DNA of 64,000 bases from Pedobacter riviphilus (GCF_014692875.1 NZ_CP061171.1:1302001-1366000); one strand, 5' to 3'; positions 45,752 through 56,327 are shown, counted from the stretch's first letter. Program-made: numbers and translations. Notes: generated by a model from the sequence alone, not told the origin.

Positions 45752-47434
45752 ATGAAAAAATTTATATATAAATCGCTTTTCGCTCTTACAATTTTAGGAG
45801 GCTGTAAAAAGTCGATAGACTTTGTTCCGCAGGATAAACTTTCCGCCGGTACTTTTTGGAAATCGCAAAATGATGTGCAGCTTGCTTTAACGGGCTGTTA
45901 CGGATATCTAGCCAATGCTTATAACTATGCATATGACGATGGTGCCGCTGATAATGCATATTGTCAATATCCATGGGAAAGCAACGCCACCCGGATATCT
46001 GCGGGCAACATTGATGCGACATTAGATGCCGGGTATAATAGCCGTTACGTTTTTATACGTCGCTATAACTATTTTTTAGATAACATCGGTAAAGCGACCA
46101 TGGATGAAACAGTAAGAAAACGTTTTATTGCCGAAGCTAGGGTTTTAAGGGCCTTTACTTACTACGAACTGGCACATTATTTTGGGCCAATACCTTTATT
46201 AAAAACAGCATACACAGATCCTGAAGAAACGGCTGTAGTACCAAGCCCCGCTGCTACTGTAATCCAATTTGCAATTGATGAGATTAAAGCCGTTGCAGCC
46301 GATTTACCAGCGAGTTATGCCGGTGGTGCACCAAATCAAACCGGCCGTATTACCAGCGGCGCTGCTTGGGCTATATTAACACGTATTCAATTAGAATATG
46401 GCAAATATGATGATGCTGTAGCAAGTGCCCAAAAGGTAATGGCAGCAGGTTACCAGCTTTTTAGAAAAACCGTTTTAAGTGCTAACGATACAAAGGATGA
46501 TTATAGCACATTAATAACTTTTGCCGATGATGCCGCTAAGCAGAAATTTTATAAGGGGCTGGCCAGTTATCAACAACAATTTTGGGCAGCCAATGAAGGT
46601 AACAAGGAAGCAATCCTCGTATCACAGAATATTCAGGAAAACCAAAGTTATGCACCTTATGGTAACGGCTTAAGAACTTTATTAGCTACCGCAAATATGG
46701 GTGGTTGGAGTTCTATTACGCCTATTCAAAGTTTGGTTGATTCTTACTGGAAAAGTGACGGTACAGCTTTTACACCGCCAACACCAGAGCAGAGGGCCGC
46801 CGATTTTAACATTAAAAAAATGCCAACAGCTAGCTACATTAATGAATTTAAGAACCGTGATACCCGTTTGTATGCCAGTATATTATTTCCTGGAGCAACC
46901 TGGAACGAATACAAAGATGGGTATGTCTTTACCTGGGCTGGCGTGGCGGGTAGTGAAAGCTCGACCGGTTACAATTTTAAAAAGTACTTAGATCCTCCTT
47001 CACTGGTAAGTGGTTTAGAATTTGATGCACCGCAGGATTATAGCATTATTAGATACGCTGAAATACTGCTGGCCTATGCAGAAGCTAAAAATGAAGTAAG
47101 TGGTCCGGATGCAACTATTTTTGCCGCTTTAGATGATATACGCGATCGTGCAGGCATGCCTCCGATAAATCAAGCTGTTAACAATACAAAAGAAAAACTA
47201 AGAGAAGTTATCCGTAACGAACGAAGAATAGAATTGGCAGGCGAAGGACAAAGGTTTTTCGATATCAGACGCTGGAATATTGCGGCGAATGTAATGAAAA
47301 CCCCTAAAGATATTGCTAATGTAATTGTTCAGGAGCGTAATTGGAATCCTAAATTTATGTTAATGCCTTATCCGCAAGCGGCTTTAGACAGAAATACAAA
47401 TTTAAAAGCGCAACAAACAGCTAAAGGTTATTAA
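45752..47434 (+). CDS. SusD/RagB family nutrient-binding outer membrane lipoprotein
   Basis: A 560-residue surface lipoprotein that caps the SusC pore and binds its glycan. The N-terminus MKKFIYKSLFALTILGGCKK has a lipobox with Cys18. SusD hallmarks include KRFIAEARVLRAFTYYELAHYFGPIPLL near 130-150, the TPR-like helices, YSIIRYAEILLAYAEAKNE near 430, and the C-terminal REVIRNERRIELAGEGQRFFDIRRW near 490. It lies 5 bases after the SusC gene, so the two are co-transcribed. A terminator-like hairpin follows before the catabolic genes. Confidence 0.95.
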   Translation: MKKFIYKSLFALTILGGCKKSIDFVPQDKLSAGTFWKSQNDVQLALTGCYGYLANAYNYAYDDGAADNAYCQYPWESNATRISAGNIDATLDAGYNSRYVFIRRYNYFLDNIGKATMDETVRKRFIAEARVLRAFTYYELAHYFGPIPLLKTAYTDPEETAVVPSPAATVIQFAIDEIKAVAADLPASYAGGAPNQTGRITSGAAWAILTRIQLEYGKYDDAVASAQKVMAAGYQLFRKTVLSANDTKDDYSTLITFADDAAKQKFYKGLASYQQQFWAANEGNKEAILVSQNIQENQSYAPYGNGLRTLLATANMGGWSSITPIQSLVDSYWKSDGTAFTPPTPEQRAADFNIKKMPTASYINEFKNRDTRLYASILFPGATWNEYKDGYVFTWAGVAGSESSTGYNFKKYLDPPSLVSGLEFDAPQDYSIIRYAEILLAYAEAKNEVSGPDATIFAALDDIRDRAGMPPINQAVNNTKEKLREVIRNERRIELAGEGQRFFDIRRWNIAANVMKTPKDIANVIVQERNWNPKFMLMPYPQAALDRNTNLKAQQTAKGY

Positions 47435-47464
47435 ACACTGCCCAATAAATAAACAATGATGAAT

Positions 47465-47494
47465 AGCGGCCAGTTCTTTACTGGCTGCTTTTTT
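47465..47494 (+). terminator. Terminator or attenuator after SusC/SusD
   Basis: AGCGGCCAGT pairs with ACTGGCTGCT (one G-U) around TCTTT, followed by six T. It lies between SusD and the catabolic genes, so it could lower their expression relative to SusCD or mark a separate unit. Confidence 0.75.
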
Positions 47495-47694
47495 ACCAGA
47501 TTTTGATTGCGCACAGTCACTTATTAGTAATAGATGAATTATTAGTCATTACAATTACTTTTAATATCAATTTCATGGTAAAAAAAATAATAATAAGTAA
47601 TAACTATGCCTGAATGTTTTTTTAGACATTATACATTTTTGGCTAGTTAATATTAATATGATACAATAGAATCATCCCAATTTCTACAAACAAA

Positions 47695-48399
47695 ATGACA
47701 ATCAATACTATGGAGTGGCAAAATGACGACGAACTTTTTAAGACCATAAAAACAGAACTTTATACAGCTGTTATTGGCGATATCATGGATAAAATGGGCC
47801 TGCTAGATCAGTTTTTACCTCCTCAGATACAACCTTTACACCCTGATATGTTTGTGGCAGGAAGGGCTATGCCTGTATTGGAGGCCGATGTATTAGAGTG
47901 TGGGCAGTATGACAGTAATAACCCTATCTTAAAAAAGCCATTTGGTTTAATGCTCGAAGCACTTGATGATCTTAAAAAACATGAGGTGTACATCTGTACA
48001 GGCTCTTCTCCCAATTATGCACTATGGGGCGAACTGATGAGTACAAGAGCACAGATTTTAGGTGCAGCGGGTGCAGTTGTAGATGGCTACTCGAGAGATA
48101 CCAAAGGAATATTGCACCTCAATTTTGCATCATTTTCTTATGGTAATTATGCACAAGACCAAGCACCGCGGGGTAAAGTTATCGATTTTAGGGTACCTAT
48201 AGATATTAAAGGTGTTTTGGTTAATCCTGGCGATATTGTAATTGGTGATATAGATGGTGTTTGCATTGTGCCAAAACAACACGAAGTAGAAGTGGTAACC
48301 CGAGCACTTGAGAAGGCTAGGGGAGAAAAAATGGTGCAGAAAAAAATTCTAGAAGGCATGAGCGCTAAAGAAGCCTTTGATAAATACGGTATTATGTAA
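47695..48399 (+). CDS. RraA family protein, probable class II aldolase or lyase
   Basis: A 234-residue protein of the RraA/HMG-aldolase fold. Members include a class II 4-hydroxy-4-methyl-2-oxoglutarate/oxaloacetate aldolase and the non-catalytic RNase E regulator RraA. This one keeps the catalytic motif: GELMSTRAQILGAAGAVVDGYSRD around residues 103-128, where Arg and Asp of SRD bind substrate and metal, then IVIGDIDGVCIVP near 183. A start at the ATG five codons later (47710, MEWQNDD) is also plausible. With no RNase E target suggested by context and a sugar-acid dehydratase nearby, an aldolase role on a 2-keto-3-deoxy acid is likely; that is inference. Confidence 0.88.
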   Translation: MTINTMEWQNDDELFKTIKTELYTAVIGDIMDKMGLLDQFLPPQIQPLHPDMFVAGRAMPVLEADVLECGQYDSNNPILKKPFGLMLEALDDLKKHEVYICTGSSPNYALWGELMSTRAQILGAAGAVVDGYSRDTKGILHLNFASFSYGNYAQDQAPRGKVIDFRVPIDIKGVLVNPGDIVIGDIDGVCIVPKQHEVEVVTRALEKARGEKMVQKKILEGMSAKEAFDKYGIM

Positions 48400-48537
48400 A
48401 AGTAATTCAAAGATAAATCAAACGCATACATGAAATTATTTTATAAAATTTTTACCCCCATGTCCAAACCAAACGATCGACAATTAAATGTCCTATGGAA
48501 TAATTACAGCAACTTAAATGCAATTTGCGATTGTAGA

Positions 48538-51425
48538 ATGTACTACAAAATAGTAGTCACCTTTATTTTGGTATGCTGTACCGCTTTACCGCTATTGGCA
48601 CAAAACAGTGGCATAGCTAGTGCACTTTCGCCAATTCCATCGTCGCTGCTCAACAGCAATAAGCCTGTTATTTCTTTAAATGGCGATTGGAAGTTTGAAC
48701 AAACCAATAAAAAAGGAAGTATTAAAGTGCCAGGGGAGTGGGTAATGCAAGGCTATACGGTAAACACAGGAGAAACGGCTACTTACACCAAAACATTTTC
48801 GATACCTAACAACTGGAAAAGGAATCGCATTAAGCTGCGTTTTGATGGGGTAAGTTCTCACGCAATAGTTAAAATAAATGGTAAACAATTAGCAGAACAC
48901 GAAGGGAGCTTTGTTCCCTTCGAAATCGATATTACCGATGCACTTAAAAGTGGCGAAAATCTGCTCCAGGTGGATGTACAGGCCAATACCATCAGCGATA
49001 TTTTGGCCTGTACCTCTCAATATGCGGTACATACAGTAGGGGGGATATTACGCAACGTAACTTTGTTTGCCCTGCCAGACGTTAATATAGCCGATTTTAC
49101 GGTGGTAACTACACTTGATAAGAACCATAATAATGCTATTCTTAACCTTAACGCTTTGGTCAATAATCAGGGGCAAAAGGCCACATCAGGAGAGATGATC
49201 TACACACTAACGGATGCTGTCGGAAAAAACGTCGCTGCGGTTAAAACCCTGTACCAGCAGTATCTGGTCATAAATCGACTTTGATTCATACCGATATTCC
49301 GGTAAAAAATCCAATTAAATGGAATACCGATAAGCCATATCTATATACTTTAACCACAGCATTAATTATTGACGGAAAAACGACCCAGAGCCATCACCAA
49401 AAAATAGGATTTAGGCAGGTTGAGGTAAAGGGAAATCAGGTATTCGTAAATGGAATGCCAATTAAATTAAGAGGAGTTAACCGCCATTCGGTGCATCCAC
49501 TTACCGGGCGGGCAATAAGCGATGATCTGGAATTGAAAGATGCTGAATTGTTTAAACAGGCCAACTGTAATTACATCCGTACCTCTCACTACCCACCAAG
49601 CGAAAGGTTTTTAGCAATAGCAGATAGTCTTGGTCTGTTTGTAGAGAATGAAAGTTCTTTAACCTGGATACAGCACCATGCATCCCCAATTTGGAAATTA
49701 TGGAATTATAAGGACGAAAAATTTTATCCTTATATGCTTGCGGCGAATATCGAAAAAATGCAGGCTGGCAAAAACCATGCATCGGTTATTATCTGGAGTT
49801 TAGGTAATGAGAGTTACTGGAGCCCGCTATGGGATAAAGTTTATCGAGAAGCTAAAAAATTAGATCCTACACGCCCTATTTCTTTCCACGATCAATGCTG
49901 GGGTGGTTTCAATAATGGAGGCAATAAAGTTGATATAGCCAATTACCATTATCCGGGTATTAATGGACCTAAAGCAACGGATACAATGAAAAGACCAACT
50001 TTATTTGGCGAATACGCCCATTTAAGCACTTATAACCGCCGCGAATTAATAACCGATCCAGGTGTAAGGGCAAGTTATGGTCCTTCACTAGTTAAAATGT
50101 ACGATAGCATGTACGTGCATAAGGGCAATTTGGGTGGTGCCATTTGGAGCGGCATTGATGATACTTTTCACTTGCCTGATGGCAATATTGTAGGTTATGG
50201 CCCCTGGGGGCCAATTGATGCATGGCGCAGACCAAAACCCGAATATTGGGGGATGAAAAAAGCCTATGCCCCGGTAGTAGTGAAAAATGTGCTCCGGCCA
50301 GCCATTAAAAATGGTAAATTGGTGCTGGAAATAGAAAACCGTCATGATTTTATTTCACTGAGTGATGTAGATATTAATGCTAAGGTTGATGGTGTACCAG
50401 TTAGGTTAACATCATCTATCAAACCGCATGGCGAAGGCCTGTTGCATGTCCCTGTAAAAGATGGAACAAAAGAAGTATATATCTCATTTAAAGACCCTTC
50501 AGGTAATGTGGTGAATGAAGAACTTATTGTTTTAAAACCGACCGAAGAAAAGGTAAGTGAAGGCAAGCTGGCATTGTCGTTTACAGAAAATGAAATGGCC
50601 TATTTTGTAACACAGGGAGATGTAAATTATACCATTAACAAAATTACTGGTGTAATATCTGGTGCAACAAACAAAGGCATAAAAGTTTTAGAACAGGGCC
50701 CTGTATTTAGTGTGGTGGCCATGAACAGTGAGGATGGTGGTAAACCCAATGTAGCTGGCGAAACGTATCAGAATAACATCTATCCGATTAAAAATTATCC
50801 ATCGTACACCATTTTTGCAAATGCGATTAAGGTAGATCAGACGAATGATGCAATTATCTTCACTATAAAAACAACATATACCAATGGTGATGGTAATATA
50901 ACTTATACCTTTTTTGCCAATGGGAACACTCAGGTAGGTTATGAAGTGAAAACTACTTTGGAAAAACCTTATCAATATGGTATGCTTTTCCAGCTACCCA
51001 ACACTTTTGACGAATTAAGCTGGAAACGCAAAGGCGAATTTACCGTCTACGCAGCAGAAGATATTGCCCGCAATAACGGAACGGCTAAATTAAATGCGAA
51101 ATGGTTACCCGCTGTAGAAGAGTTTGGAAAGCCTGCCGCTAAACAATGGAAAGATGATGCTAACGAAATGGGTTCGAACGATTTTAGATCAACTAAACAA
51201 CAGATACTTCAAACCCAGTTAAGTAATGGAAGCGAGGGGATAGTGATTAAATCCAATGGTAAACAGGCATCGAGAAGTTGGTTGCAGGACGAAAAAATCC
51301 AGTTATTGATAGCAGATTATTGGAACAATGGCTCTGAACCTTTTTATGGTTCACCTTTTACTGATGGACGAACCAATATCAAGGGGAAAATGTTAAAAGG
51401 AAGTGTGAATTTTAGGCTGCAGTAA
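48538..51425 (+). pseudogene. Secreted glycoside hydrolase family 2 (beta-galactosidase-like), interrupted by a frameshift
   Basis: Together the halves form about 960 residues of a GH2 enzyme. The start at 48538 gives a signal peptide (MYYKIVVTFILVCCTALPLLA); an upstream in-frame ATG at 48430 lacks one. The first part is the sugar-binding jelly-roll (LNGDWKFEQ, GEWVMQGY). The second part has the Ig-like and TIM-barrel domains, KLRGVNRHSVHPLTGRA, the acid/base Glu in IWSLGNESYW, and the nucleophile Glu in LFGEYAHL. The first frame ends at 49284 and the second is open from 49245. One extra C in the run at 49247-49249 gives KTPVPAVSGHKSTLIHTD. The exact substrate is not evident. Confidence 0.88.
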
Positions 51426-51427
51426 AA

Positions 51428-51490
51428 ATCGTCATTGCGAGAAGGCTTTTTCAGTCGATGAAGCAATCTTGCAACTATCGCTGTGTGCGC
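51428..51490. repeat. Single arm of the palindromic intergenic element
   Basis: CGTCATTGCGAGAAGGCTTT and GATGAAGCAATCTTG match the left arm of the element at 13656-13762; the second arm is missing or decayed. Confidence 0.65.
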
Positions 51491-51622
51491 TTTAAGATTC
51501 TCGCCTGGCTGGAATGATAATTAATAAAATAATATGTTAGTGGCCGACAAGCATAGGAGATGAAAAACAACAATTAAAAGTTGGTAGTAACGCTAACAAA
51601 ACAAAAATAAAACCACAATAAG

Positions 51623-52789
51623 ATGAAAATAACAGATGTAAAAGTATGGCTGGTTGAGGGCGTAAAATACAACTGGACATTATTAAAAATATACACCGAT
51701 ACCGGGCACACAGGCGTAGGCGAGGCCACAAACTGGCCAGGCAGTCCGATTGTTTTTGAAGCAACCAAACACGTAGGGCAGCGTATTATTGGCTTAGATC
51801 CGATGAAAACAGATTTTATATGGACTAAACTCTATAGAGATTTAAACTGGATGGGACCATTTGGTGCCAGCATGTGCGCCATTAGCGGGATAGATATGGC
51901 TTTGCTCGATTTAAAGGCAAAAGTGTTGGGGGTACCTTGCTATGAGCTTTTAGGTGGCGCTTTCAGAAAAGACATTTTGCTTTATGCCAACTATTGGTTT
52001 ACAGGTGGCGGCCACAATACAGAAGATTACGCTGCTCAGGCCAAAAAGGTTAAAGAAGCAGGTTTTACAGGCTTAAAATTCGATCCATTTGCACATACCA
52101 ATTATTTGTATGGCGAAGATCTATCCTCAAATCTTCAGCTTACGGCTCCTCAACAGGATTTGGCATTCAACGTAAGCAAAGCGGTACGCGATGCTGTTGG
52201 GCCTGAATTTGACATCATGATCGAAACCCACGCCATGTTGAATTACCGTGTGGCTGTAACTATGGCCCAAAGGCTTTCGGAATTAAATATTACCTGGTAC
52301 GAAGAGCCTGCTGGACCAGAAAATGCCAATACCTTAAAGGCCATGAGAGATCGGATCCCTTCCAATGTTTCCATTTGCGTAGGCGAACGCCACTATACCC
52401 GCCATGGTATCCGCGATGTATTGGAAAAACATATCTGCGATATTATGATGCCTGATATTACCCGTTGCGGAGGCCCTTCGGAAATGAAACGTATGGCAAC
52501 TATGATGGAAGCGTATAATGTGCTCCTGGCACCGCATAACCCAAACGGACCGCTATCTACCTTGGCCTCGGCACAGGTTTGTGCTTCGGTACCAAACTTT
52601 TTCAGACAAGAATTTATGTTTAACGATGTGCCTTGGCGTGATGAAGTGATTTCGCATCCAATTGCTGATATGGTACAACAAGGACATTTGAAACTGAGCG
52701 ACAGGCCGGGTTTAGGCGTTGATCTAATTGAAGAAGAAATGGAAAAACACCCCGGCATCTTAACGCCAAGGGCTGGTTTTTATGTTTAA
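51623..52789 (+). CDS. Mandelate racemase/muconate lactonizing enzyme family protein (probable sugar acid dehydratase)
   Basis: A 388-residue enolase-superfamily enzyme. The capping domain covers about residues 1-120 and a TIM barrel follows. Metal ligands are visible as Glu in MIETHAML near 195, Glu in WYEEPAGPEN near 222 and Glu in CVGERHYTRHG near 253. GFTGLKFDPF near 150 supplies the family lysine-type position, and MMPDITRCGG with LAPHNPNGPLST gives the catalytic Asp/His dyad. These features match the acid sugar dehydratases (galactonate, gluconate or arabinonate type), which remove water from an aldonate to give a 2-keto-3-deoxy acid. The exact sugar is not determined by sequence alone. 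Confidence 0.9.
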   Translation: MKITDVKVWLVEGVKYNWTLLKIYTDTGHTGVGEATNWPGSPIVFEATKHVGQRIIGLDPMKTDFIWTKLYRDLNWMGPFGASMCAISGIDMALLDLKAKVLGVPCYELLGGAFRKDILLYANYWFTGGGHNTEDYAAQAKKVKEAGFTGLKFDPFAHTNYLYGEDLSSNLQLTAPQQDLAFNVSKAVRDAVGPEFDIMIETHAMLNYRVAVTMAQRLSELNITWYEEPAGPENANTLKAMRDRIPSNVSICVGERHYTRHGIRDVLEKHICDIMMPDITRCGGPSEMKRMATMMEAYNVLLAPHNPNGPLSTLASAQVCASVPNFFRQEFMFNDVPWRDEVISHPIADMVQQGHLKLSDRPGLGVDLIEEEMEKHPGILTPRAGFYV

Positions 52790-52832
52790 ATATAAATACC
52801 TACCAGGTTTTTAACTCCCGATAGGTTTTAAA

Positions 52833-53630
52833 ATGGATTTTATGGCACTAACAATAGATTTAAAAGGAAAAACAGTCTTGGTAACGGGTGTTACTTCGGG
52901 TATTGGTTTGGGCATTGCCAAAATGATGGCCAAAGCGGGCTGCACCGTTATAGGTTGTGCGGAACAAAGTGAAATAAGTGATGTAGCCCAGCATTTTTTG
53001 GCTGAAATGAATTCCCTTGATGTAGAAACCGATTATTTTAAATCTGATATAACATCAATTGAAGATATAGAGTCGCTGGTTTCAGACATTACCATTAATT
53101 ACGGACGCCTGGATATTTTAGTTTCAAATGCAGGTCAGAATGTGTTTAAGGGTTTAGAAAATTGTACAGAAAATGACTGGCAGTTTAATTTGGATTTAAA
53201 CCTGTCTGCACATTGGCGCCTGGCCAAACACTGCAGGTCTTTATTATCGGCAAACAATGGAGTAATCATTGTAATGGTTTCTAACCATGCTTTTGCCAGC
53301 ATTCCGGGGTGTGCGCCATACAATATTGCTAAAACGGCTTTAACAGGTTTAGTCAGAAGCCTGGCTATTGAATGGGGGCCCGATATCAGAACGGTCGGTA
53401 TTGCGCCAGGTTTTATCGATACGCCAGGCAATCAGCAATGGTTTAACTCCTTTGAACAGCCTGATGAAGAAAGACAGCGTACCATAAACCTGCATCCCGT
53501 AAAAAAATTAGGTACAGTAGAAGAGATTGGAGGATGGTGCGTGTTTTTATCAAGCGAATACGCTGCTTTTGCATCTGGGACTACCTATTTAATTGACGGA
53601 GGCCGAAGTGCAATGATGCAGGACAATTGA
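52833..53630 (+). CDS. SDR family oxidoreductase
   Basis: A 265-residue classical short-chain dehydrogenase. The NAD(P)-binding TGVTSGIGLGIA is at about residues 18-29, SNAGQN near 104, and the catalytic Ser-Tyr-Lys is in VSNHAFASIPGCAPYNIAK (spacing S-x12-Y-x3-K) near 150-168. It ends with SGTTYLIDGG. A second start at 52842 is possible. In this operon it could oxidise the sugar to a lactone, or act on a later 2-keto-3-deoxy acid. It lies 44 bases after the dehydratase gene. Confidence 0.92.
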   Translation: MDFMALTIDLKGKTVLVTGVTSGIGLGIAKMMAKAGCTVIGCAEQSEISDVAQHFLAEMNSLDVETDYFKSDITSIEDIESLVSDITINYGRLDILVSNAGQNVFKGLENCTENDWQFNLDLNLSAHWRLAKHCRSLLSANNGVIIVMVSNHAFASIPGCAPYNIAKTALTGLVRSLAIEWGPDIRTVGIAPGFIDTPGNQQWFNSFEQPDEERQRTINLHPVKKLGTVEEIGGWCVFLSSEYAAFASGTTYLIDGGRSAMMQDN

Positions 53631-53692
53631 TTTGAGATTTGCAATTTGAGAAAAAAGGGATACTTAAATAGGGGTAATTTTTTAGTAATACG

Positions 53693-54568
53693 ATGGATAT
53701 TTGGAAGCCAGATGTGCTTTATAAAGCAGGTTTAATTTTAGGAGAAGGTGCTCGCTGGCATGCCGAATGGCAAAAATTCTTGTTTATCGACATCAAAGGC
53801 AAATTAATTGGTACCTGCAACCCGATAGATGGAAAAGTAGTAACCCACAAAATATCTGCTATGCCCGGTATGCTGGCACCTGCCGAAAATGATCAACTCT
53901 TAGTGGCTTTACAAGGTAAAATTGTGTTACTTAATTTAGCAACAGGTAAAACGGTAAATCTGGCAAAATTTAAAGAGGATGCCGAAAACCGAAGTAACGA
54001 TGGTGCCTGTGATGCTTTAGGCAGACTTTGGGTGGGAACAATGGATGTTACAGCCAAACATGGTGCCGGTAATCTTTACTGTTACAATGGGAAATTAGTA
54101 AAGAAAATTGCAGGTACAAGTGTATCTAATGGCATATGTTGGTCGCCAGATAACCGCACCTTATATTACGTAGATAGTTTTCTGTACCACATTAAAGCCT
54201 TTGATTATGATTTGGCTACTGGGAATATCAGCAATGAAAGAATTGTGGTAGAAATAACTGGTCCCAATATGCTGGCTGATGGGATGTGTATCGATAATGA
54301 AGGAATGCTTTGGGTAGCCATTTGGGGGGGCGGTTGTGTAAATAGGTATAACCCACTTAACGGGGCCTGCATAGGGAAGATCGAAATCAATGCACCTAAT
54401 GTAACCAGTTGTGCTTTTGGTGGCAAGCAAATGAATCAAATGTTGATTACGACAGCAAAAGATGGACTAAGTGCAGAAGAATTAAAAAAATACCCGTACA
54501 GCGGATCCTTGTTCATGGTAAAATTAAATGTATCTGGGCTGCCAACAGCTTTTTACAAACAACTATAG
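53693..54568 (+). CDS. SMP-30/gluconolactonase/LRE family protein
   Basis: A 291-residue six-bladed beta-propeller of the SMP-30 family, which hydrolyses sugar lactones with a bound metal. The candidate ligands are Glu in LGEGARWHAEW near residue 17, the Asn/Asp of SNDGACDALGRLWVGTMD near 103, SNGICWSPDNRTLYYVDS near 143, and the catalytic Asp in LADGMCIDNEGMLWVAIWGGG near 195. No signal peptide is seen, so it is cytoplasmic. Between a dehydrogenase and a transporter, it fits the lactone-opening step of an oxidative sugar route. Confidence 0.92.
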   Translation: MDIWKPDVLYKAGLILGEGARWHAEWQKFLFIDIKGKLIGTCNPIDGKVVTHKISAMPGMLAPAENDQLLVALQGKIVLLNLATGKTVNLAKFKEDAENRSNDGACDALGRLWVGTMDVTAKHGAGNLYCYNGKLVKKIAGTSVSNGICWSPDNRTLYYVDSFLYHIKAFDYDLATGNISNERIVVEITGPNMLADGMCIDNEGMLWVAIWGGGCVNRYNPLNGACIGKIEINAPNVTSCAFGGKQMNQMLITTAKDGLSAEELKKYPYSGSLFMVKLNVSGLPTAFYKQL

Positions 54569-54627
54569 TGATCGGTATTTTACCGGAACACAAATAATAC
54601 TGACCAAATAATACTTCCTATTTTGTT

Positions 54628-56280
54628 ATGAAACTAGAATTTATAGATTACCTGATTATTGCCATTTACTTTGTAATTGTAATGGGCATTGGTTTAGTGC
54701 TCAAAAAGAAAATAAAAACAGGTAACGATTTTTTATTAAGCTCACATAATATACCACTATGGATTACCTGCTTAGCATTTATCTCCGCCAATTTAGGTGC
54801 GCAGGAGGTTTTGGGCATGGCCGCTAATGGTGCAAAATATGGTTTGTATACCATGCATTTTTATTGGCTCGGTGCTGCTCTAGCGATGATTTTTTTAGGG
54901 GTTTATATGATGCCGTTTTACTATGGTAGTAAAGCCCGAAGTGTACCCGAATATCTGAAATTACGGTTTGATGAGAAAACCAGGACTTTTAATGCGCTTA
55001 CTTTTGCTGCAATGACCGTCTTCTCTTCTGGCGTTTCATTGTATGCACTGGCCATGTTGATGGAGGTTATTTTAGGCTGGGATTTTGATTTCTCGATTTG
55101 GCTAGCGGCAGGTGTTGTGTTAATTTATACCTTCTCTGGAGGATTAACCGGTGCAATTTATAACGAAGTTTTGCAGTTTTTTCTGATCATTATTGGTATA
55201 GCACCATTGGTTTATATTGGTTTAGATAAAGCGGGTGGGATTGCTGGTATTATTCAGCATGTTGATGATGCGAAGCTTCATGTTTGGAAAGGTCTAGACA
55301 GTCCGGCAAATAACCCAATGGGTGTAGATGCTTTTAGTATGATTTTTGGATTGGGCTTTGTTCTGGCCTTTGGCTATTGGTGTACTGATTTTTTAGTGGT
55401 ACAACGTGCCATGGCTACCCGAAACCTTAATGAGGCACAGCGTACACCTATTTTGGCCGCCTTCCCTAAAATTCTGATGCCTGCAATTGTGATTCTTCCG
55501 GGGATCATTTTATTAGCCTTGCAAGGTCAGTATACAGGGTTCGAATTGCCCGTTAATGTAAATGGTGATAAAGATTACAATATGGTACTGCCTTTATTGT
55601 TGCAGAAACTTTATCCAAGTGGTTTGCTTGGTTTAGGCATAACGGCATTAATTGCTTCATTCATGAGCGGTATGGCGGGCAATGTGACGGCTTTTAATAC
55701 GGTATTTACCTACGATATCTATCAAACCCATATCAAGAAAAAAGCTTCTGATTTACACTATTTAATGGTTGGTAAGGCTACTACCATTGCCGGAATCCTC
55801 ATTTCTATCGCTACGGCTTACGTTGCCCGAGGTTTTAACAGCATTATGGATTTATTGCAACTGGTATTCAGTTTCGTTAATGCGCCCTTATTTGCCACTT
55901 TCTTTTTGGGCATGTTCTGGAAACGTACTACAGGTCACGGCGCCTTCTGGGGATTGCTTTTAGGTACAAGTGCTGCAGCAATAACACACGGTTTATCGGT
56001 GGCAGAAGGCAAAGGTGGATGGCTAGTGCATTTATTTGACTTTTATTCGGCAACTGGGCAAGCCTTTACCATTGCTTCGATCTCATTTACGGTATGTTTA
56101 GCATTTACCATTGTAATTAGCTTATTTACCAAGGCAAAGGACGAGAAAGAACTGGTTGGCCTGGTTTACAGCTTAACACCAAAACAAGATTTAAAGAGCA
56201 AAACCTGGTATACTAATCCATTGTATTTGGGAGTTATTGTGTTGATTATTACGGTAGTATTTAATGCCATCTTTTTTTAA
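54628..56280 (+). CDS. Sodium:solute symporter family transporter
   Basis: A 550-residue inner membrane protein with about thirteen hydrophobic segments, as in the SSS/SGLT family. It begins IDYLIIAIYFVIVMGIGLVLKK and contains the family motifs GNDFLLSSHNIPLW near 33, GAQEVLGMAANGAKYG near 55, YGSKARSVPEYLKLRFD near 100 and ASFMSGMAGNVTAFNTVFTYDIY near 350. It uses the sodium gradient to take up a sugar, probably the monosaccharide released by GH2 in the periplasm. It is the last gene of the locus. Confidence 0.92.
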   Translation: MKLEFIDYLIIAIYFVIVMGIGLVLKKKIKTGNDFLLSSHNIPLWITCLAFISANLGAQEVLGMAANGAKYGLYTMHFYWLGAALAMIFLGVYMMPFYYGSKARSVPEYLKLRFDEKTRTFNALTFAAMTVFSSGVSLYALAMLMEVILGWDFDFSIWLAAGVVLIYTFSGGLTGAIYNEVLQFFLIIIGIAPLVYIGLDKAGGIAGIIQHVDDAKLHVWKGLDSPANNPMGVDAFSMIFGLGFVLAFGYWCTDFLVVQRAMATRNLNEAQRTPILAAFPKILMPAIVILPGIILLALQGQYTGFELPVNVNGDKDYNMVLPLLLQKLYPSGLLGLGITALIASFMSGMAGNVTAFNTVFTYDIYQTHIKKKASDLHYLMVGKATTIAGILISIATAYVARGFNSIMDLLQLVFSFVNAPLFATFFLGMFWKRTTGHGAFWGLLLGTSAAAITHGLSVAEGKGGWLVHLFDFYSATGQAFTIASISFTVCLAFTIVISLFTKAKDEKELVGLVYSLTPKQDLKSKTWYTNPLYLGVIVLIITVVFNAIFF

Positions 56281-56297
56281 TAGACACATCAAAATTC

Positions 56298-56327
56298 AAA
56301 AAAGCTGATGTTTCCATCAGCTTTTTT
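56298..56327. terminator. Terminator after the symporter gene
   Basis: AAAAAAGCTGATG pairs with CATCAGCTTTTTT around TTTC; it ends the catabolic operon. Confidence 0.9.

Noticed and set aside
49245..49284. Programmed frameshift in the GH2 gene
   Set aside because: No slippery heptamer or strong downstream fold is evident, and a one-base loss in a C run explains it as in three other genes.
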